The position numbers and the translations under genes are program-made. From Terrimonas sp. (lineage in GTDB: Bacteria; Bacteroidota; Bacteroidia; Chitinophagales; Chitinophagaceae), in the NCBI RefSeq assembly GCF_003075435.1, contig NZ_QCZJ01000005.1:205776-269775 (forward strand): a stretch of 64,000 bases of DNA. The letters run 5' to 3'. The notes below the pieces were generated by a model. It was not told where the DNA came from, did not search any database, and worked only from the letters and a program-made list of their open reading frames with translations. This document shows positions 59,519-64,000 of this stretch, piece after piece (position 1 is the first letter of the stretch; each line of letters begins with the position of its first letter).

Positions 59519-61213
59519 ATGAAACAAATAAAACTAATCATACTCCTGTTCCTGTTCTGTTCATGCAAGAAATTCCTCGACCGTCCTCCTTTAGATCAGA
59601 TTGGCACCGATAGTTATTGGCAGACTGCCAAGGATCTTGAGAACTATGTTATTCAGTTTTATCCTACATTTCCTTCCCACAGCCTTTGGCAATTTGGAAT
59701 TGGCTATGAGATCAGGAATGCAGATAATGCGATGGAAGGAACGCCTAATGCTATCTTAAATGGTGAAAGGGGAACTACCGCCGGGCGATGGACAAACGAG
59801 TGGTCGAATATACGGGGTATTAATATTTTTTTTGGTAATTACCAGAAGTGCAAAGATAAATTCGATGTATATAAGCACTTTCTGGGTGAGGCTTACTTTT
59901 TCCGTGCATGGTATTACTTTCAACTGGTCAAAAAGTACGGGGATGTGCCCTGGGTTTCATCAGAATTACTGCCCACTTCCGAGGAGGAACTGTCGCGTCC
60001 CAGGGATCCCAGAACGCTGGTTGTTGACTCGATACTGGCTGATCTGAACCATGCTATTGAGGTGCTTAGCCCCCGGTCAAAATATGGTAATAACCGTATC
60101 AACAAAGAAGCTGCGCTGGCTTTTAAAACGAGAGTTGCTCTTTATGAAGGAAGCTGGCAGAAATATCATGCAGGCTCTGTTTTTGGAACAGCGGGCGCAG
60201 ATCCGAATAAGTACTTTAAAGCCTGCACTGATGCCGCCGAAGAATTAATGAATGGGAATTACCAGGTCGGGATCTATAATGATTATTATAAATTGTTCGG
60301 GTTGGACAACATGTCTTCTGCCAATGAAATTTTACTTTACAGGGCATACAACATCAAGGATGGCTTATCTAATGATGTTCAGTATTCAACAACTTTCGCC
60401 CCCTTTGAAATAGGGATTACATGGTCTCTGGTCTCAAGCTATCTCGGCAAAAATGGGGAACCCTACGATTATCCTACACTTGCCTCGACAACCAAAGGGA
60501 ACGCATTTTTAACTAAAATATCCCAGGATGTTGATCCCCGGTTTCATGCTACGGTGTGGGTGCCCGGAGATGTTTTATCAGCAAGAACAGGGCAGGTTTT
60601 TGAAAAACCGGGGGTAGACAAGGTGAGCTCAATGCTTAACCCGACCGGCTTTCAATTAAAAAAATGTTCGAATCCAAATTCCACAGGCGCCGGGGCTAAC
60701 GGTGGGGGGAATAGTGAAACCGGGTATATTCTTTTCCGGTATGGGGAAGTCCTGTTAAATTATGCGGAAGCGCTTGTTGAATTGAAGGGGGATGTCGCCT
60801 ATAATGCATTGAACCAACTTCGGGCCAGAGCCGGCATGCCTGATTTTGTTGTCCATCCGCAAAGCTCCGATCCAAATGTAGTGGACTATGGATATCCAAT
60901 TACTAATGAGCTATATGAAATAAGAAGGGAACGCAGAGTTGAGCTGGCGATCGAAGGCTTTAGGGAGGATGATTATAAACGGTGGGCAGCTCATAAATTG
61001 CTTAAGGGAAAACGGCCTAAAGGTTATCCGTTCGATCAAAGTGAATTCCCCTCTTATCATCCCCTGTTGGATGGTAACGGGTTAATTGATTATTTTCAGA
61101 ACTTTTTACCTGATGGCTATCAATTCAAAGAAAACAGGGATTATTTAAGTTCAATACCGGCGGAAGAGTTGAATTTAAATCCGAATTTAACTCAAAATCC
61201 GGGCTGGCAATAG
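59519..61213 (+). CDS. SusD/RagB-family outer membrane lipoprotein
   Basis: 564 residues with a short lipoprotein signal (ILLFLFCSC, Cys at about 17-18). Canonical SusD features: KKFLDRPPLDQIGTDSYWQTAKDLENYVIQFYP, helices with LGEAYFFRAWYYFQLVKKYGDVPWV (the conserved segment), INKEAALAFKTRVALYEGSW, then YILFRYGEVLLNYAEALVEL, NQLRARAGMPD, YEIRRERRVELAIEGFREDDYKRW and a final SIPAEELNLNPNLTQNPGWQ. It is a cell-surface glycan-binding lid for the SusC above. A repeat-rich spacer separates it from the GH3 gene. Confidence 0.95.
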   Translation: MKQIKLIILLFLFCSCKKFLDRPPLDQIGTDSYWQTAKDLENYVIQFYPTFPSHSLWQFGIGYEIRNADNAMEGTPNAILNGERGTTAGRWTNEWSNIRGINIFFGNYQKCKDKFDVYKHFLGEAYFFRAWYYFQLVKKYGDVPWVSSELLPTSEEELSRPRDPRTLVVDSILADLNHAIEVLSPRSKYGNNRINKEAALAFKTRVALYEGSWQKYHAGSVFGTAGADPNKYFKACTDAAEELMNGNYQVGIYNDYYKLFGLDNMSSANEILLYRAYNIKDGLSNDVQYSTTFAPFEIGITWSLVSSYLGKNGEPYDYPTLASTTKGNAFLTKISQDVDPRFHATVWVPGDVLSARTGQVFEKPGVDKVSSMLNPTGFQLKKCSNPNSTGAGANGGGNSETGYILFRYGEVLLNYAEALVELKGDVAYNALNQLRARAGMPDFVVHPQSSDPNVVDYGYPITNELYEIRRERRVELAIEGFREDDYKRWAAHKLLKGKRPKGYPFDQSEFPSYHPLLDGNGLIDYFQNFLPDGYQFKENRDYLSSIPAEELNLNPNLTQNPGWQ

Positions 61214-61294
61214 TTTTGAGCGTATTTCAAATTAGCGCCAACAGGCGCGCCTGCAAAACATGGGGGATGCCCATTGGATTTCTTAATGGTCTTT

Positions 61295-61323
61295 GCCTGC
61301 CCGAATGATTTGTTCAGGCAGGC
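61295..61323. repeat. GCCTGCCYG-type palindrome A
   Basis: GCCTGCCCGAA and TTCAGGCAGGC form an imperfect 11-bp inverted repeat. The core GCCTGCC is shared with the 20-bp palindrome that breaks both RHS copies. Confidence 0.65.
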
Positions 61324-61360
61324 GAAAAACCTGACTACCGACAGGCAGCCTTTATATTTT

Positions 61361-61386
61361 CTTTGCGGTTATTTTTTACCGCAAAG
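61361..61386. repeat. CTTTGCGGT/ACCGCAAAG hairpin
   Basis: A perfect 9-bp stem with an 8-nt T-rich loop. It lies between the two GCCTGCC palindromes in the spacer between susD and the GH3 gene, and can act as a transcript-processing or termination structure. Confidence 0.6.
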
Positions 61387-61402
61387 CACGCTAAGGAATT
61401 AC

Positions 61403-61430
61403 GCCCGCCTGAATGACTAGTCGGGCAGGC
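61403..61430. repeat. GCCTGCCYG-type palindrome B
   Basis: GCCCGCCTGA and TCGGGCAGGC are arranged as an imperfect inverted repeat, similar to 61295-61323. Together with the 9-bp hairpin the 266-bp spacer is mostly repeat sequence, which would partly uncouple GH3 from susCD transcription. Confidence 0.6.
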
Positions 61431-61479
61431 AAAGGGCGCAAAGTCAGCTAAAAGAGCATATATCTTAATAAAGAAGTCA

Positions 61480-63843
61480 ATGAGCAATAGAGTACTCCAT
61501 TCAGTTGTATTATTTTTCCTGTCAGTTGTTTTTTTTATAAATGCCTTGCATGCACAGCTATTGCCTTATAAAAACCCGGCTTTGAAGGTTGAGGACAGAG
61601 TGAATGACTTACTAAGCCGGATGACCATTGAGGAAAAGGTCGGGCAGATGTTGAAGCTTGACCTCGCTGAGCTTAAACAGGACGAAAAAGGAAATGTTAC
61701 CAGGGAATCGTTAGAAAAATTATTCCAGGGTGAGAGTATTGGTTGCCTTGATCCTGTGATTGCTGATATTGATCGTATTGCCCGCTTTTCAGAAGCTGCC
61801 GATCAGTATCTCAGGAAAAATACCCGGTTAGGGATTCCTGCAATTCAGGTAGACCTGGGCGGGATCCACGGGCAATTGGCGTATGGTGCAACCAATTTTC
61901 CCCAATCCATCGGGCAGGGAAGCACATGGAATCCGGACCTTATCAAAAAAATGGCGGAGGTTATCGCTTATGAAGCAGGCCTGACGGGATGTGATCAGCT
62001 CTTTGCTCCACTGTTCGACATAGCAAGGGATCCCCGGTACGGCAGAGTGGAAGAATGCTTTGGGGAAGACCCGTATCTTGTTGCTGAAATGGGAAAAGCC
62101 TTTGTAACAGGATTGCAGGGAGACCCGAAAATAACCAGGGAATATATTCCTGAAGGACATCTGATCAGCACTGCAAAACATTATGTAGCATATAGTGTCC
62201 CTACTGCGGGAATAAACATCGCGCCTGTTGAAGTCGGTCCAAGAGATCTGCGGTCGCTTCATTTGTATCCCTTTGAAAAGGCTGTCAGGGAGGCAAATGT
62301 ATATTCGATAATGCCAGCCTACAATGAAGTAAACGGTATTCCTGTTCATGCCAACGAATATTTGCTTAAAGATGTATTGCGAAAGGAATATGGTTTTAAT
62401 GGTTATGTGTTTGCTGATTATGGCGCTGTGGGCATGTTACAAACATTCCATAAGATCACTGCCAGCAAAAAAGAAACAGCGGTACTCGCTCTCAAAGCCG
62501 GGGTTGACCAGGAAGGCTCTGATTATGCTTATTCAGAGTTGATAGGGTTGGCGAAAAATGATAAAGAAATAGCTGAACTGGTAGATGAGTCTGTAAAAAG
62601 GATCCTTACCGTTAAATTCCGGGCAGGATTATTTGATAAGCCATATTTTGCTCCCAAAAAGATCTCTGACCTTGTTCATACGAAGGCATCGGTTAAACTT
62701 GCCCGTGAAATTGCCGAGGAATCTGTTGTATTGCTGAAGAACCAGGATAATTTATTGCCGCTTAAGTTTTCCGGATTAAACTCAATTGCTGTTATCGGCC
62801 CGAATGCGAACCAGGTTGAATATGGCGACTATAGTATTTCGAAAGATAATTCAACCGGCGTTACTATTCTCGAAGGCATAAAAAATATCACGAAAGATAA
62901 GATCAGGGTTAATTATGCCAGGGGTTGCGGTATCACGAGTGTAGACAGCAGCGGCTTTAAAGAAGCGGTTGATGCTGCGTACAACAGTGATGTGGTTGTA
63001 TTGGTGATCGGCGGGTCCAGCATGTCTTTGTCGGGTGTGGGATGGGGTGAGTTGGCCGACCAGGGCGGGTATCCAACCGGTGGAGAGGGATATGACAGGT
63101 CTGAATTAACGCCTCCGGGAATTCAGCCTGAACTGATCCGGGCCGTCAGCAAAACAGGCAAACCCATTATACTGGTTATGGTTCATGGACGCCCATATAG
63201 TATTCCCTGGGAAAAAGAACATATCCCGGCTATTCTTGACGCCTGGTATCCGGGAGAAGAAGGGGGCAATGCCGTTGCCCGCATATTATTCGGGGAAGTG
63301 GTCCCTTCAGGAAAACTTACGATGTCGGTTCCGCAGAGCGCAGGTCATGTGCCCGTATTCTATAATTACAAGCCTTCCGGGAGAGGAATTTACCACAAGC
63401 CCGGCAGTCCGGGCAATCCGGGAAGAGATTATGTATTTTCACCTACTGATCCTTTATTCCCTTTCGGTTATGGCTTAAGTTATACTGCATTTGAATATTC
63501 CGACCTGAACATCAAACAAAAGAAATTAAAAGAAACAGATACTATTGAGTTAACTGTTAAAGTGAAAAATGTTGGTTCCATTACCGGTAAGGAGGTTGTC
63601 CAGGTATATATAAATGATAAAATAAGCTCTGTTACCACTCCGGTTAAAGTACTGAAGGGATTCAAAAAGATAGAGATCCGTCCCTCGAAAACTACTGTCC
63701 TTAGTTTTAGAATTCCATGCAATGAGCTTGCACTTTGGGATAAGCAGATGCATTACACTGTTGAGCCCGGTGAGTTTGAAATTATGATCGGGGCATCGGC
63801 TGAGGATATCAGGCTAAAAGATACGATCAATATTACTAACTAA
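61480..63843 (+). CDS. Glycoside hydrolase family 3 (beta-glucosidase/beta-xylosidase type)
   Basis: 787 residues with a signal peptide (LFFLSVVFFINALHAQ). It has the GH3 N-terminal TIM barrel (VEDRVNDLLSRMTIEEKVGQML, RLGIPAIQVDLGGIHGQ, QLFAPLFDIARDPRYGRVEECFGEDPYL, TAKHYVAY) with nucleophile Asp313 in GYVFADYGAV. The alpha/beta sandwich follows (LLKNQDNLLPLKF, SIAVIGPNA, PIILVMVHGRPYSIPW, YPGEEGGNAVARILFGEVVPSGKLTMSVPQ), then a C-terminal fibronectin-III-like domain (FPFGYGLSYTAFEY, GKEVVQVYI). Exo-acting beta-glycosidase on oligosaccharides in the periplasm. The stop lies at 63841-63843, exactly at the left edge of an insertion sequence, but the C-terminus (FEIMIGASAEDIRLKD) looks complete. 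Confidence 0.93.
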   Translation: MSNRVLHSVVLFFLSVVFFINALHAQLLPYKNPALKVEDRVNDLLSRMTIEEKVGQMLKLDLAELKQDEKGNVTRESLEKLFQGESIGCLDPVIADIDRIARFSEAADQYLRKNTRLGIPAIQVDLGGIHGQLAYGATNFPQSIGQGSTWNPDLIKKMAEVIAYEAGLTGCDQLFAPLFDIARDPRYGRVEECFGEDPYLVAEMGKAFVTGLQGDPKITREYIPEGHLISTAKHYVAYSVPTAGINIAPVEVGPRDLRSLHLYPFEKAVREANVYSIMPAYNEVNGIPVHANEYLLKDVLRKEYGFNGYVFADYGAVGMLQTFHKITASKKETAVLALKAGVDQEGSDYAYSELIGLAKNDKEIAELVDESVKRILTVKFRAGLFDKPYFAPKKISDLVHTKASVKLAREIAEESVVLLKNQDNLLPLKFSGLNSIAVIGPNANQVEYGDYSISKDNSTGVTILEGIKNITKDKIRVNYARGCGITSVDSSGFKEAVDAAYNSDVVVLVIGGSSMSLSGVGWGELADQGGYPTGGEGYDRSELTPPGIQPELIRAVSKTGKPIILVMVHGRPYSIPWEKEHIPAILDAWYPGEEGGNAVARILFGEVVPSGKLTMSVPQSAGHVPVFYNYKPSGRGIYHKPGSPGNPGRDYVFSPTDPLFPFGYGLSYTAFEYSDLNIKQKKLKETDTIELTVKVKNVGSITGKEVVQVYINDKISSVTTPVKVLKGFKKIEIRPSKTTVLSFRIPCNELALWDKQMHYTVEPGEFEIMIGASAEDIRLKDTINITN

Positions 63844-64000
63844 CCCAAGTTGCTAGTTAAATGAGGAGAAAAAGAGCATCAATAAAAGATAATTTTGAGT
63901 TACCACACACAAAACTCAATTATCAATGCTCACAGCTGATAAAATTATAGGTATTTATTGTATTGTAGATGATATTTTAAAAGGGATTGGTCATTATGAA
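63844..64000 (+). mobile_element. Start of an insertion sequence, probably IS982 family (cut by window end)
   Basis: The sequence after the GH3 stop begins ACCCAAGTTGCTAGTTAAAT, similar to IS982-type terminal inverted repeats that start ACC. A transposase frame starts at 63926. Only 157 bp are in the window, so the right end and target duplication cannot be seen. Confidence 0.55.
63926..64000 (+). CDS. Transposase N-terminus, IS982-like, partial
   Basis: The first 25 codons read MLTADKIIGIYCIVDDILKG then IGHYE and run off the window. The pattern of an early DKI, IYC and VDD resembles the N-terminus of IS982-family transposases (DDE enzymes of ~280-300 residues). The start ATG is 82 bp inside the presumed element end, as usual for a single-gene IS. 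Family assignment is tentative because no catalytic residue is in view. Confidence 0.55.
   Translation, partial: MLTADKIIGIYCIVDDILKGIGHYE

Overview
The window looks like chromosomal DNA of a glycan-degrading Bacteroidota, most probably a member of the Chitinophagaceae. The evidence is three SusC/SusD outer-membrane pairs, an ECF sigma/FecR-type anti-sigma pair feeding a SusC with an STN domain, a membrane-anchored AraC regulator, many AT-rich genes without Shine-Dalgarno sequences, RHS-type toxin remnants and short GC-rich palindromic repeats. No rRNA, intact tRNA or CRISPR array was seen. The genus is an inference.

Layout. (1) 1-9342: the end of a SusC gene (cut by the window edge), a SusD-like lipoprotein, a DAO-type FAD oxidoreductase, two secreted alkaline-phosphatase-superfamily hydrolases and a DUF2264 protein, all on +. 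(2) 9435-16763: a membrane AraC regulator, a class-3 lipase with a C-terminal part that looks like an outer-membrane barrel, a META lipoprotein, a PldA-like phospholipase, small envelope proteins and a short secreted protein carrying an RHS core motif. (3) 16808-23780: a rearranged RHS island. A 5'-truncated RHS gene is broken by a 20-bp palindromic insertion, followed by a ParB-like toxin tip and its candidate immunity gene. The broken end, the tip and the immunity gene are then repeated 2,740 bp downstream with a 960-bp internal deletion. A minus-strand XRE regulator lies between the copies. The island ends in the 3' end of a tRNA gene (probably tRNA-Pro) with its terminator, which reads like a displaced attachment site. 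(4) 23779-37331: ECF sigma, FecR-like anti-sigma, SusC, SusD, a small lipoprotein and three secreted carbohydrate-active-type proteins (beta-propeller, DUF6067-like, DUF1080). (5) 37642-63843: a LacI regulator on the minus strand, two palindromic operators, and a long plus-strand cluster. The cluster holds an SDR, a 3-hydroxyacyl-CoA-dehydrogenase-like enzyme, an M19 dipeptidase, a GH109-like oxidoreductase fold protein, an unusual secreted candidate glycosidase, an FHS-type MFS permease, an isomerase/kinase/aminotransferase/aldolase block, a sulfatase, a ceramidase-like protein, an esterase, SusC, SusD and a GH3 glycosidase. (6) 63844-64000: the start of what looks like an IS982-family insertion sequence abutting the GH3 stop codon.

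How the genes fit together. Regions 1, 4 and 5 are polysaccharide-utilisation-type loci: SusC/D import glycan pieces, secreted enzymes trim them, and cytoplasmic enzymes handle the sugars. Region 5 is the most complete. The order permease, ketose-forming isomerase, PfkB kinase, class III aminotransferase, class I aldolase suggests a dedicated pathway for an unusual, perhaps amino-substituted, sugar released from a sulfated or acylated glycan. The substrate is not known from sequence.

The two candidates for something undescribed are the duplicated, palindrome-broken RHS cassettes with a ParB-like tip, and the catabolic block at 38829-51912.
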